Assembly (NCBI RefSeq): GCF_017875645.1
Contig: NZ_JAGGMR010000001.1
Coordinates: forward strand, 186,001-250,000
Reading direction: 5' to 3'
DNA from: Nocardia goodfellowii
GTDB taxonomy: Bacteria > Actinomycetota > Actinomycetes > Mycobacteriales > Mycobacteriaceae
Length of the DNA stretch: 64,000 nucleotides
Within the stretch, counting starts at the first letter, position 1, and every line of letters starts with the position of its first letter. Below the pieces are notes generated by a model that did no database searches, had not been told where the DNA came from, and saw only the letters and a program-made list of their open reading frames with translations. A program made the translations under genes and the position numbers. Below, piece by piece: positions 36,581-46,690 of this stretch.

Positions 36581-36994
36581 GTGCGTGACCATCTACCACC
36601 TGGCTTGCCGCCGGATCCCTTCGCCGGAGACCCCTCCGACCCGTCCGCCGCGCTCGATGCCATCGAGCCCGGCGAACCGCTGGATCCCCACGAGCGCCTT
36701 GCGGTCGAGGAGGATCTCGCTGATCTCGCGGTTTACGAGGCTCTCCTAGGGCACCGCGGCATCCGCGGGCTCGTGGTCAGCTGCGAAGACTGCAGACAGG
36801 ACCACTACCACGACTGGGACATGCTGCGCGCAAACCTGCTGCAGCTACTGGTCGACGGGACGGTGCGCCCGCACGAGCCCGCCTACGATCCGACGCCCGA
36901 GGCGTACGTCACCTGGGATTACTGCCGGGGATACGCCGACGCCTCGATGAACGAAGCCTTCCACGGCGACGGCTTCGACGGTTTCGACAGCTGA
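36581..36994 (+). CDS. DUF5319-family protein
   Basis: A 137-residue acidic soluble protein (GLVVSCEDCRQDHYHDWDML, YCRGYADASMNEAF) matching the conserved protein next to guaB in mycobacteria (Rv3412). Two close cysteines and several histidines could bind a metal. Function unknown. The GTG at 36581 lies six bases after TACCGT (36569-36574), so the mRNA is probably leaderless. It is divergent from guaB. Confidence 0.9.
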   Translation: MRDHLPPGLPPDPFAGDPSDPSAALDAIEPGEPLDPHERLAVEEDLADLAVYEALLGHRGIRGLVVSCEDCRQDHYHDWDMLRANLLQLLVDGTVRPHEPAYDPTPEAYVTWDYCRGYADASMNEAFHGDGFDGFDS

Positions 36995-37088
36995 TCCGCC
37001 CTACCGGCAGCTGGGTCCTTCGTCGGCCGCCCCGGGGTACGCACGCGCACGCTCACCCCGCGGCCACCAGCCCCTGAATACAACAAAA

Positions 37089-37113
37089 CGCCGACCAATT
37101 CATCTGGTCGGCG
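37089..37113. terminator. Bidirectional terminator between the DUF5319 gene and rsdA
   Basis: CGCCGACCA pairs with TGGTCGGCG across a seven-base loop, flanked by ACAAAA and TTGTTT tracts. Confidence 0.85.
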
Positions 37114-37135
37114 ATCGTTGTTTCTACGATGTCAG

Positions 37136-38212
37136 CTAGCTACTGGGCCCGGGCAGGGTGGGCATGCTCGGAATCTGGAATGTAGCCGTGGTGCCCGGAA
37201 TCGTGGGCTGGGTGGGGATTGTCACATCGCTACCCGCAGTGGGCGTCACCACCGTGGGCGGAGTCGCGATGGTGGTCGGCGGGACCACCGTCGACGGCAC
37301 CGTAGGCACCGTCGAGGGGTCCACTGTCACCGGCGGCGGGGTCGTGACCGGCGGCACCGTCGTCACCGGGGGTTCCTCCGTGTCCGGCGGCACGGTGACC
37401 GCCGCCGAAGAACCGGGATCCGCCGGCTTCGTCGTGACATCGCCCGGAGTGACCGGCGCCGTGGTGCCGCTCACCGGCGGTTTGGTGCCCGCCGGATCGG
37501 TGATCGGATCCAGTTGAGCCGCAAGCGCTCTGCCCTCGGGCGAGGAATCGCGCAGCGTCTCGACCAGTTGCCGCCACTCGGCTTCGAGCTGAGTCTTCTT
37601 CTCCGGATCGCTGATCTGCGCGAGGTTCTTCTTCGCCTGCCCCAGCTGCGCCGCGGCCTGCGTCGGATTCGACTGGCTCAGAGCCTGTTGCGCCTCACCC
37701 ATCTGACCGTCGGCCCGGTTCACCACTGTGGTCAGGGCCTGTTCGCTGAACACGACCTCCTTGACCTTCCACAGCGGATTGCCCGGCTCGGCGTTGTAGG
37801 AGAAAGCGGTAACACCACCGAAGACCAGCGCGAGCGCCGCAGCGGTTCCGAGGAGGGGGCGCACCAGCCGCAGATGCCCCCCGGACTGTGCGCCCACACG
37901 CACTTTTCGCGCGCCTATTTCTTGGTTGACCGCCGCGACGACCGCGTCCAGATCCGGGCTGCTCGGCAGGGGCGGCGCGATGAGTTCCGCGCGCCAATCC
38001 GCCAGCAGCGTCGCGAGCTGGTATTCCTGCTCGCTGTCGGTCTGTACCGGGCCGTCACTGGAGATGGCGTCGATCAGCGCATCATCACGGCGGACCGCCG
38101 CGATGTCCACCGGTCCGGCTTCGCCGCCATTTCCGTCGGCGTAGGGACCGCTGTCTCGCGATCCACGTCGCGCCTTCCAGTCGCCCCGACCGCGCTCGCC
38201 ATCCCTAGCCAT
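37136..38212 (-). CDS. rsdA: Anti-sigma-D factor RsdA
   Basis: A 358-residue membrane protein: a cytoplasmic N-terminus with the short sigma-binding segment (VDIAAVRRDDALIDAISS, near residues 35-52), one membrane helix (LLGTAAALALVFGGVTAF), then an outer part with a helical region and a very long proline/threonine/valine tail. It should hold SigD at the membrane until regulated proteolysis frees it. The start overlaps the sigD stop by eight bases (ATGGCTAG), as expected for a sigma/anti-sigma pair. It is longer than the M. tuberculosis protein mainly in the tail. Confidence 0.92.
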   Translation of the reverse strand: MARDGERGRGDWKARRGSRDSGPYADGNGGEAGPVDIAAVRRDDALIDAISSDGPVQTDSEQEYQLATLLADWRAELIAPPLPSSPDLDAVVAAVNQEIGARKVRVGAQSGGHLRLVRPLLGTAAALALVFGGVTAFSYNAEPGNPLWKVKEVVFSEQALTTVVNRADGQMGEAQQALSQSNPTQAAAQLGQAKKNLAQISDPEKKTQLEAEWRQLVETLRDSSPEGRALAAQLDPITDPAGTKPPVSGTTAPVTPGDVTTKPADPGSSAAVTVPPDTEEPPVTTVPPVTTPPPVTVDPSTVPTVPSTVVPPTTIATPPTVVTPTAGSDVTIPTQPTIPGTTATFQIPSMPTLPGPSS

Positions 38213-38783
38213 ACATTTCACCTGCCCTCGCCACTTGAGACTTGAGTTTCGCGAGCGCCCTGTGCTGGGCCACTCGTATCGCACCCGCCGTACTGCCCAC
38301 GGCGACTGCGGTTTCTTCTGCTGACAAACCCATGACCAAACGAAGGATCAGGATCTCTCGATGCTTTTCGGGCAACGTGGCGAGCAGACGGTTCATCTGC
38401 CGGCTCGCTTCCGATTCGAGAGCTCGTTGTTCCGGACCGTGGTCGGTGGATATGACATCTGGTACTTCGGCCATAGCCTCCGCCTTGTTACGGGCGGCGT
38501 TGCGATGGGCGTCTGCGACCTTGTGTGACGCGATTCCGTATACGAAGGCCATGAAGGGCCGGCCCTGGTCTTGATACCGGGGCAAGGCTGTCATCACGGC
38601 CAGACATACCTCCTGCGCGACATCATCGGCGGAGAGCTGTCCGCGCTCCGCAGCACCGATTCGCGACCGGCAATAGCGGACTACCAACGGTCGGACCAGT
38701 TCGAGTACCTGAGCTAGAGCTGTCCTGTCGCCCTGCGCAGCGGCAGCGACGGCGAGGTCCAACTCTTCGCCCGTGTGCGTCAT
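38205..38783 (-). CDS. sigD: ECF sigma factor SigD
   Basis: A 192-residue ECF sigma factor: region 2 with LSADDVAQEVCLAVMTALPRY and a conserved FVYGIASHKVADAHR segment, region 4 with LPEKHREILILRLVMGLS and VGSTAGAIRVAQHRAL. In mycobacteria SigD controls stationary-phase and lipid genes. ATG 38783 is used; a GTG at 38816 is in frame. rsdA follows with an eight-base overlap. The gene order sigD-rsdA next to whiB3 and guaB is conserved in mycobacteria. Confidence 0.95.
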   Translation of the reverse strand: MTHTGEELDLAVAAAAQGDRTALAQVLELVRPLVVRYCRSRIGAAERGQLSADDVAQEVCLAVMTALPRYQDQGRPFMAFVYGIASHKVADAHRNAARNKAEAMAEVPDVISTDHGPEQRALESEASRQMNRLLATLPEKHREILILRLVMGLSAEETAVAVGSTAGAIRVAQHRALAKLKSQVARAGEMYG

Positions 38784-38944
38784 CGTCAGCGAGATTCCTG
38801 GCGTTACAAGTGGCACCGGCCCGATGACCTGTGCTTCCGCCTGACCGGCGGAACGGCTCTAACAATAGCGATAGACCGCCGCGAACCGGGCAACACGGTG
38901 GGTTGTGGCCTCAACCGGGGGCAGTTGACCCGCGTCGGGCCCGA

Positions 38945-39760
38945 TCACCGAAAGCGCCCGCCACGACGGGAAATAACGTCCGAACAGGCCTGTGCCTCGG
39001 CCGCCGCGGTGTCGTCCGACAGGCCGGTGCGCAGCATCGCGCAGGCCCAGCGCAGCGGCAGCAGTCCGTTGTCCCGGCACTGCGCGGCCACGGTGTCCGC
39101 GTGCGATCGGGCGGGATCGAGGTCGCCCGATGCCATGCACGCGGCCGCGACAAGGAGTCTGGATTTCACCCGGTGCCGGACCGAGGGCGACGTCTCGGCG
39201 AGTCGCGATCCCGCTTCCGCGTGTCGCCGGGCCTGTCCGGCATCGCCCCCGGCCAGGGCCAATTCGGCGCTGACCCAGTACCAGCGGATCCTGGCCCGCC
39301 ACAACTCCTCGTCGAGCGCTCGTTCGGCACGCCCCAGCAGCCGACCGGCCAGGGCCAACCGGCCGGTGCCGAGCGCGTCGGCGGCGAGGCCGGTGAGCGC
39401 ATCGCAGACGGCTTCGGTCCGGCCCGGAATGCGCGGGTCGAGCGGAAGCGCCAGCGCGGCCGCCCGGCCGTCGAACGCGGAAGCCTCGGCGTGCCAGCCG
39501 AGTTGACGCAACAGTGAACCTTCGGTGCTGGTGGCCAGGGCCCGCATGACCGGGTCTCCGGTCGCGGTGCGTAGCCGCCGCAATTCGGCGCGGGCCGCGG
39601 CGTAATACCCCTGGCCGCCCAGGGCGACCGCCCGGTGCCAGGAATCGCGGCCGCCCGAGGCGATCGGCAACTCGGCAGCGGCATGTCCCGGCGTGGCGCC
39701 GAAAGCCGCCGAAGCGAGGACTTCAGATCGAGTATCCAGGGACAAGTCCGGGACGAGCAT
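38945..39760 (-). CDS. Conserved helical-repeat protein next to sigD (Rv3415c-like)
   Basis: A 271-residue protein made of alanine- and leucine-rich helical hairpins resembling TPR repeats (HRAVALGGQGYYAAARAELRR, ARIRWYWVSAELALAGGDAGQ). The mycobacterial counterpart lies at the same place between sigD and whiB3; function is unknown. ATG 39760 lies six bases after TAGGGT, so the mRNA is probably leaderless. Confidence 0.85.
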   Translation of the reverse strand: MLVPDLSLDTRSEVLASAAFGATPGHAAAELPIASGGRDSWHRAVALGGQGYYAAARAELRRLRTATGDPVMRALATSTEGSLLRQLGWHAEASAFDGRAAALALPLDPRIPGRTEAVCDALTGLAADALGTGRLALAGRLLGRAERALDEELWRARIRWYWVSAELALAGGDAGQARRHAEAGSRLAETSPSVRHRVKSRLLVAAACMASGDLDPARSHADTVAAQCRDNGLLPLRWACAMLRTGLSDDTAAAEAQACSDVISRRGGRFR

Positions 39761-40203
39761 CGGCAAACCCTATCCCGGCTCGCGCGCGTCGCCCAGAACG
39801 CGGCCTCGGGTACCACTCCGGCAACCGCACAGCGTTTCTGGTATTGCGCCGTGTTTCTATCAGGTAAATCTCCACCGACAATGCACGTGCGGCATCGACG
39901 CATATTCACATGCGTTTCTCGCAATTAACCTGGCCGCCCCGTTTCGGCCATCTCCACCGTCCCCGCTCGAGGCACCGCAGGTGGCTCGGATCACCGGCGC
40001 GGGGGCGCAGCTACCAGTCGAGACAGCATGCGCTAGCCTCGAAAAGCCTTGCCTACCAGGGAAAATAACGATGACCACAGGCCATGCCGGGGCCGAACGC
40101 GAACTAGCCAACCGAACAGTATTACCGGCAACGACGAGAGAAGTAAACAGCTGGAAGGTTAAATCTCACCATTGAAGATTTCTCGAACCAGTGCGTCGAA
40201 CTA
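39761..40203. other. Intergenic stretch upstream of the whiB3 promoter
   Basis: I see no gene on either strand. It is less GC-rich than its surroundings and, with 40204-40379, forms a 619-bp control region between divergent genes. Confidence 0.5.
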
Positions 40204-40233
40204 TTGACGGAATTTCGCGGCTGGACCTAACGT
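40204..40233 (+). promoter_or_regulatory. Candidate whiB3 promoter
   Basis: TTGACG (40204-40209) and TAACGT (40228-40233) are separated by 18 bases, a good housekeeping-type promoter about 146 bases before the whiB3 start. It would give a long 5' leader. Confidence 0.55.
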
Positions 40234-40379
40234 AGCTCATCGCCATGGTCGGCGCCGCGCGAAATTGTGGCGACCGAGAAGGCGAGTCTCGGGACACCGC
40301 CGACCCGGCCGTGGTCCGACTACTTTGCAGAACCAACTGCTCGACATAGCTGACGAGCTCGCATCTTGAGGAGTTCACC

Positions 40380-40673
40380 GTGCCCATGCCGACCCACCTC
40401 CCGGGGCCGAATGCCGATGTCTGGGACTGGCAGATGCGAGGATCCTGCCGGGGTCAAGATTCCGCCGTCTTCTTTCACCCCGACGGTGAGCGTGGCCGCG
40501 CCCGTACCGCGCGCGAGATGCGCGCGAAGGAGATCTGCCGCGCCTGCCCCGTGCTCATGCAGTGCCGCAGCCATGCGCTGAAAGTCAGCGAGCCCTACGG
40601 CATCTGGGGTGGCATGTCGGAAACCGAACGCGAAATGCACGCCCGTCGCAATCGCCGGCGGCTCGCCGTCTAA
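40380..40673 (+). CDS. whiB3: WhiB3-type iron-sulfur redox regulator
   Basis: A 97-residue WhiB protein with the four cluster cysteines Cys23, Cys53, Cys56 and Cys62 and the GIWGG turn. LPGPNADVWDWQ and FFHPDGERGRARTAREMRAKE match WhiB3. The [4Fe-4S] protein senses redox state and binds the principal sigma factor to regulate lipid and redox genes. The GTG at 40380 follows GAGGAG. Confidence 0.96.
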   Translation: MPMPTHLPGPNADVWDWQMRGSCRGQDSAVFFHPDGERGRARTAREMRAKEICRACPVLMQCRSHALKVSEPYGIWGGMSETEREMHARRNRRRLAV

Positions 40674-41061
40674 CACACCCCGGCACGGACCGCCAAGTTT
40701 GCTCCCATCCATACGGCGCGGCGCGCCGAATGCCTAGCAAACAACCGGCCAATGCAACACCATCGGCAAGATCACCGGCCCACCTCCGGCGGCGCACCCG
40801 TCGCGGGTTGGCACCGGTAGGCAGGCACCACGCGGTTACCACCGATACGCCTGCCCTCGAGAGGGTCGATGGTCGCGCACCTGTCGACCTGGCGTTTCGC
40901 AGTTGCTATCGGCGTGTCACGGCGTGTTCTTCAAGAAACGCCCGGCGTGTCGAAAGTTACCGCAAAGTCGCTGGGCCACAGCCGGTTTGCTGGCCACCCC
41001 ACCGGAAGGGAGTCGATAGCAGCCCGCTACGGTGGTGACCGATGACACAGAATGGAGCGTT
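40674..41061. other. 388-bp intergenic stretch between whiB3 and the SigK-like gene
   Basis: No gene is supported here. It presumably holds the promoter of the sigma factor operon, but I could not pick one clear -35/-10 pair. Confidence 0.5.
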
Positions 41062-41700
41062 GTGACGACGCGGCCGCCGGCCGCAGAAGGCGACTCGTAC
41101 CGGAGAGAAGCCGTTCCACCCAGCGTGGATTCTGCGGTATCGGCACGCGCAGCCGAAAGCATCGAGCTCGCCGCCCTTTTGCATCGTTGCGGCAAGTCCG
41201 ACCAAGAGGCTTTCGCCGAACTGTACGACCGGACGTGTGCGCGCGTCTTCGGTCTGGTGCTCCGGGTGCTACACGACCCGGGGTACGCGGAGGAGACCAC
41301 GCAAGAGGTCTATCTCCAGATCTGGCGTACCGCGGCCAGTTTCGACCCCGCCAAAGGATCGGCCGTGACCTGGTTGATGACGCTCGCCCATCGGCGCGCG
41401 GTCGACCGAGTCCGTGCCGAGCAGGCCCATACCCAACGCGAAGTCGCGTACGGGATAAGGGTTCTCGGTAACGAATTCGACGAGGTCACCGAAGAGGTAG
41501 AACGAAGGCTGGAACAGCAGGCTGTCCGTCAAGGGCTGACGACTCTCACCGAGACCCAACGGGAGGCCATCTCGCTCGCCTACTACGGCGGGCGCACCTA
41601 TGCAGAGGTGGCGACCCATCTTGGCGTAGGGTTACCGACCGTTAAGTCCCGAATTCGGGATGGACTCACTCGACTGAAGAAAAGTTTGGGGGTGACGTGA
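41062..41700 (+). CDS. SigK-like ECF sigma factor
   Basis: A 212-residue ECF sigma factor resembling mycobacterial SigK: FAELYDRTCARVFGLVLRVL, GYAEETTQEVYLQIWR, GSAVTWLMTLAHRRAVDRVR, and region 4 LTETQREAISLAYYGGRTYAEVATHLG. The GTG at 41062 with GGAGCG upstream is preferred; a GTG at 41032 would add ten residues. It is followed one base later by a small RskA-like anti-sigma gene. SigK regulons include secreted antigens, but the targets here are unknown. Confidence 0.9.
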   Translation: MTTRPPAAEGDSYRREAVPPSVDSAVSARAAESIELAALLHRCGKSDQEAFAELYDRTCARVFGLVLRVLHDPGYAEETTQEVYLQIWRTAASFDPAKGSAVTWLMTLAHRRAVDRVRAEQAHTQREVAYGIRVLGNEFDEVTEEVERRLEQQAVRQGLTTLTETQREAISLAYYGGRTYAEVATHLGVGLPTVKSRIRDGLTRLKKSLGVT

Positions 41701-41701
41701 G

Positions 41702-41944
41702 ATGAACGAAGGCCAGGTCGATCTCGCGCACGCCGTCGCGCTCGGATCGATCGACGACGAAGACCACAGTTCGGTACAAGAATTGCTCGACAGCGAAGAC
41801 CCTGCGCTACGCGCCGCGTTCCGCGCCGAAGTACAGCAGACCAGCGACGCTCTGGCAGCGCTCGCCGAGGTGACGGCAACGGCGCCGCCCCCCTCGCTGC
41901 GTGCACGGCTGCTCACGAGCATCAGCGCCAGACCCGGGCTGTAG
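41702..41944 (+). CDS. Short anti-sigma protein, RskA N-terminal domain only
   Basis: An 80-residue protein matching the cytoplasmic sigma-binding domain of RskA (DLAHAVALGSIDDEDHSSVQ, LRAAFRAEVQQTSDALAALA, PPPSLRARLL). Normal RskA has about 230 residues with a membrane helix and an outer domain; here the frame stops after the first domain and no membrane segment follows in any frame before the terminator at 42087. Either it is a soluble anti-sigma factor or a truncated gene. It starts one base after the sigma gene stop. Confidence 0.85.
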   Translation: MNEGQVDLAHAVALGSIDDEDHSSVQELLDSEDPALRAAFRAEVQQTSDALAALAEVTATAPPPSLRARLLTSISARPGL

Positions 41945-42086
41945 TAGTTCACAGCCCGCCCGAAGCCCGGCCGCGTCGCGACCGAACCCGCCGACGTGCG
42001 AACCGGCCCCAGAGGCTCCGCCGAGCCCGCCCCAAGACTTCCGCGCGCATGTGCCGATCTCCGTGCCCGCGGACCACGGAACCACA

Positions 42087-42119
42087 AAGGCCCCCGGGAC
42101 AACTCGTCCAAGGGGCCTT
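42087..42119. terminator. Bidirectional terminator between the SigK-like operon and groEL
   Basis: AAGGCCCC pairs with GGGGCCTT around a 17-base loop in the convergent gap. Confidence 0.7.
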
Positions 42120-42133
42120 CGCTGTATTCAGCC

Positions 42134-43820
<1,687 letters not shown>

Positions 43821-43836
43821 GCACACGCTTACTGGG

Positions 43837-44136
43837 TCACTTGGTGACGACAGCCAGCACGTCGCGCGCCGACAGGATGAGGTATTCCTCGCCCTGGTAC
43901 TTGATCTCGGTGCCGCCGTACTTGCTGTAGATGACGGTGTCACCTTCCTTGACGTCGACCGGGATGCGGTCACCCTTGTCGGTGACGCGCCCCTCGCCGA
44001 CGGCGATGACGGTGCCCTCCTGCGGCTTTTCCTTCGCCGTGTCGGGGATGACCAGGCCGGAGGCCGTCGTCGTCTCGGCCTCGTTGGCCTGGACGAGGAT
44101 CTTGTCCTCGAGCGGCTTGATGTTCACGCTCGCCAC
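43837..44136 (-). CDS. groES: Co-chaperonin GroES
   Basis: A 99-residue Gro[20 protein letters not shown], the mobile loop [17 protein letters not shown] and the beta-barrel end [13 protein letters not shown]. It caps GroEL. The GTG at 44136 follows GGAGGG. A CIRCE element lies upstream, so HrcA represses it until heat stress. Confidence 0.98.
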   Translation of the reverse strand: MASVNIKPLEDKILVQANEAETTTASGLVIPDTAKEKPQEGTVIAVGEGRVTDKGDRIPVDVKEGDTVIYSKYGGTEIKYQGEEYLILSARDVLAVVTK

Positions 44137-44288
44137 GTTGAGCCCTCCACTTTCAGGGGATTTATGATCCGGGACTGTTGTCCCGGACCATCGGTTCGGT
44201 CATGGTTCTGACCCTGCGCATAGCCCCGTCGTCGCGGGTGCCGAGACCCTGCTCAGATGTCAAAAATGGCACACGGCAATCGTGCCGA

Positions 44289-44315
44289 CTAGCACTCTAT
44301 ACAGTTGAGTGCCAG
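44289..44315. promoter_or_regulatory. CIRCE element (HrcA operator) upstream of groES-groEL1
   Basis: CTAGCACTC-N9-GAGTGCCAG matches TTAGCACTC-N9-GAGTGCTAA at 15 of 18 arm positions. On the minus strand a TTGAGC/TAGAGT promoter pair spans it. A partial second copy (GAGTGCCAA) lies just beyond. The rest of 44137-44720 (584 bp) holds no gene that I can support. Confidence 0.85.
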
Positions 44316-44720
44316 CGCTCAAGGGCGGGGGAGTGCCAACACTCGCCAGGGATAGCTCCCCACGCGATTAAGGGCTTTCTATTACTTCGGGAAAACTGTA
44401 ACGTTCGGATAACGGATTGTGACAGTATGGACGACGGTCGCTTGTCCGGCCGCCGGTTCGATGTCGAACCGGCGTCGCCCCGAGCACTTTCGCTTTACCA
44501 AAGCATCCCAGCGCCACCGCATCACCACTCAGTTCCACAGCGTCACAGCTTCACCAGAGGGCAAGTCCACACGTGAGCCAAGGCCGTTACCCGCGCCCCC
44601 ACCGGACCGAGGGCCGGCCGGTTCACGAGTCCGGAGCAGCGCGCCGACACGCGCCGGTTCGGCAGTCCATTCGAGATGGTCGGCGACACCGGGACCATCC
44701 GCTCGAAGGGAGGTGAACAC

Positions 44721-46208
44721 ATGCGAACGTCTCTTGGCATCTCGGCCGGGAACGAGGTCGTCTGCTCAGCGCTGGTCGCGACCGCGCCCAACGGCGCCCA
44801 AAGCTTCGACTACCGCGTCGTTTCGGCCGACGCGGCCCATTCCGACCTCGGTGATCTCGTCGCTTCCTCGATCGAGCTGATGACCAACCAGCTGCCGTCC
44901 GCCCAGCACGTGTCCTTCGACATCGCCTGGCCCGCAACGCCTGTCGCGGTCGGCTTCACCGGGCAACCCAACCCCGCGGTCGTGGGCCGGCCCACCAATG
45001 TCGCTGTGGCCTATCGCAGTAAAGAACAGGCGCAGGTGATCCGCTCGGCCACCGGCAAGCAGCGCGACCTACGGCTGGTCCCGGAAAGCACTGCGGCGCT
45101 GACTTTCCTGCGGCACACCGGCCTGCTGGACCGCTACGAGACGGTCGCCATCGTCGACCTCGGCGCGACCGGCCTCAGCGTCACCGTCGCCGATCAGGCC
45201 GACGGCACCGTGCTGCGCTCGCAACGGATCACCGCGGTCAGCGGCAATGCCATCGACGAGCTCATCTACCACCATCTGGTGGATCTGCACTACGCCCGGC
45301 GCGGCACCCGTCCCAATCGCGGCATGCTGACCAACCGCGGCCGCGCCGCCAAGGAACATCTGTCCGTCTCCCCCGCGGTCACCATCGATCATGTCGCCGG
45401 TCGGCCGCTGAAGCTGACCAGAGCCGATTTCGAGGCCCTGATCGCCACTCTGCTCGACGATCTGGCCGAGTTCACCGGCGCGGTGTTCGCGAGCTCGCCC
45501 CGGCGTCCCCAGGCCATCGCGGTCATCGGCGGCGGCGCGAACATCCCCGCGGTTCTGACCGCGCTGGCCGACGAGTTCGAGGTGCCGGTGCTCAGCGTCG
45601 ACGACCCGGAGGCGGTCATCGCCAAAGGCGCGGCGCTGGTGGCCGACGCGGCCCAGCCGTCCATGTTCCCGGTGGCCGCCGCGCTCGGCAACGACGCGCC
45701 GGTCGGCACGTTCACCAAGGTGGTCGGCACCCTCGCCGGCGCGATCGTGGTGGTCGGCCTGGTCATCGGCTACGGCGTGAAGACTTTCGCACCCACCTCC
45801 GACGAAGAGGTCTCCCCCGCCGGCACCACCAACAGTTCGCAGCTGACCACCCAGCCCGCGCCACCGGTCGGCACCGGCGACGGCACACCGCGCACGAGCG
45901 GCGGCAACATCCCGCCGATCACCCAGGATCGGAGCACCGCGCCGACGCGCACCAGCACACCCACCACTCCGACACCGGCGCAGACCAGCCAGCAGCCCAC
46001 CCTGCGCCCGGATCCGAATCTGCCGCCGATCCCGTTCCCGGAACTGCTCGGGCCGCTGCTCGGCAACCAGGCCGCACCGGGTTCGTCCGCGGATCCGTCG
46101 CCCCAGCGCACGGCGACGCCGGGGCCGACCACGGGTCCGGCCCAAACCAGGATTCCGATGCCCTCGCCGCGGAGCGATTCCGGCTCGTCCAGCGGCAGGA
46201 ACGGCTAG
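44721..46208 (+). CDS. Hsp70/actin-fold membrane protein with proline-rich outer tail
   Basis: A 495-residue protein with an Hsp70-like ATPase fold: ATP-site pieces LGISAGNEVVCSALV, VAIVDLGATGLSVTVAD and AVIGGGANIPAVLTAL. A single membrane helix follows (about 345-370, VVGTLAGAIVVVGLVIGYG), then about 125 residues rich in Pro, Thr and Ser. The peptide-binding half of Hsp70 is missing. Related proteins lie next to chaperone genes in other mycolate bacteria; function is unknown. ATG 44721 follows GGGAGGTG. It is divergent from groES and overlaps the PPOX gene end by four bases. Confidence 0.85.
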   Translation: MRTSLGISAGNEVVCSALVATAPNGAQSFDYRVVSADAAHSDLGDLVASSIELMTNQLPSAQHVSFDIAWPATPVAVGFTGQPNPAVVGRPTNVAVAYRSKEQAQVIRSATGKQRDLRLVPESTAALTFLRHTGLLDRYETVAIVDLGATGLSVTVADQADGTVLRSQRITAVSGNAIDELIYHHLVDLHYARRGTRPNRGMLTNRGRAAKEHLSVSPAVTIDHVAGRPLKLTRADFEALIATLLDDLAEFTGAVFASSPRRPQAIAVIGGGANIPAVLTALADEFEVPVLSVDDPEAVIAKGAALVADAAQPSMFPVAAALGNDAPVGTFTKVVGTLAGAIVVVGLVIGYGVKTFAPTSDEEVSPAGTTNSSQLTTQPAPPVGTGDGTPRTSGGNIPPITQDRSTAPTRTSTPTTPTPAQTSQQPTLRPDPNLPPIPFPELLGPLLGNQAAPGSSADPSPQRTATPGPTTGPAQTRIPMPSPRSDSGSSSGRNG

Positions 46209-46624
46209 ACGCTCGCGACGGCCCAGGTCCGAGTGGGCGTGATGGTGATCAGGATGCGGTCGTCGTCGGTGGGGATCAGGTCCGCGTCGGCCCGGAGATA
46301 CTTCTCCCGGATGCGCGCGGTCCACCGGCCCTGCCGATCGTCCGTGAGTTCGGCGTCACCGATGATTCGGATCTGACGGTTCGGTCGCTGACCGTCGGCG
46401 CGCAGACCGAGTTCGTGATCGACCACCACGCCGACGCGCGAGTTCAGGCGGATACGCCGCACGTGCGGACGATCGGCGAAGCTCGTCAGCCGGAAAGCGC
46501 TGCCGTCCCACAGGAACCAGATCGGGGTGACGTGCGGATATCCGGCCGCATCGATGGTGGCCAGATACGCGACAGTGTCGTCGGCGAGCAGCCCGGCGAT
46601 TTCCGCCTGGCGGAGCTGACGCAT
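46205..46624 (-). CDS. PPOX-class (split-barrel FMN/F420) oxidoreductase
   Basis: A 139-residue split-barrel protein: VAYLATIDAAGYPHVTPIWF, RPHVRRIRLNSRVGVVVD and IRIIGDAELTDD. Members bind FMN or F420 and reduce quinones, biliverdin or other small molecules; which cofactor is used here cannot be told. ATG 46624 follows GGGGAGG. A LexA box with perfect arms lies 29 bases upstream, which would place it in the SOS regulon. Confidence 0.88.
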   Translation of the reverse strand: MRQLRQAEIAGLLADDTVAYLATIDAAGYPHVTPIWFLWDGSAFRLTSFADRPHVRRIRLNSRVGVVVDHELGLRADGQRPNRQIRIIGDAELTDDRQGRWTARIREKYLRADADLIPTDDDRILITITPTRTWAVASV

Positions 46625-46652
46625 GATTCGCACCTCCCCGAGCCCGCGCTAT

Positions 46653-46668
46653 TCGAACCTATGTTCGA
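46653..46668. promoter_or_regulatory. LexA/SOS box TCGAACCTATGTTCGA upstream of the PPOX gene
   Basis: All 12 arm bases of TCGAAC-N4-GTTCGA match. A TAGGTT hexamer on the minus strand lies inside it, as a -10 would. The only gene reading away from it is the PPOX gene. Confidence 0.85.
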
Positions 46669-46690
46669 TTCTAGCTCGAGTCCGGGACGG

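Noticed and set aside
44307..44340. Second complete CIRCE element
   Set aside because: Only one half (GAGTGCCAA) fits well; the other arm and spacing are off.
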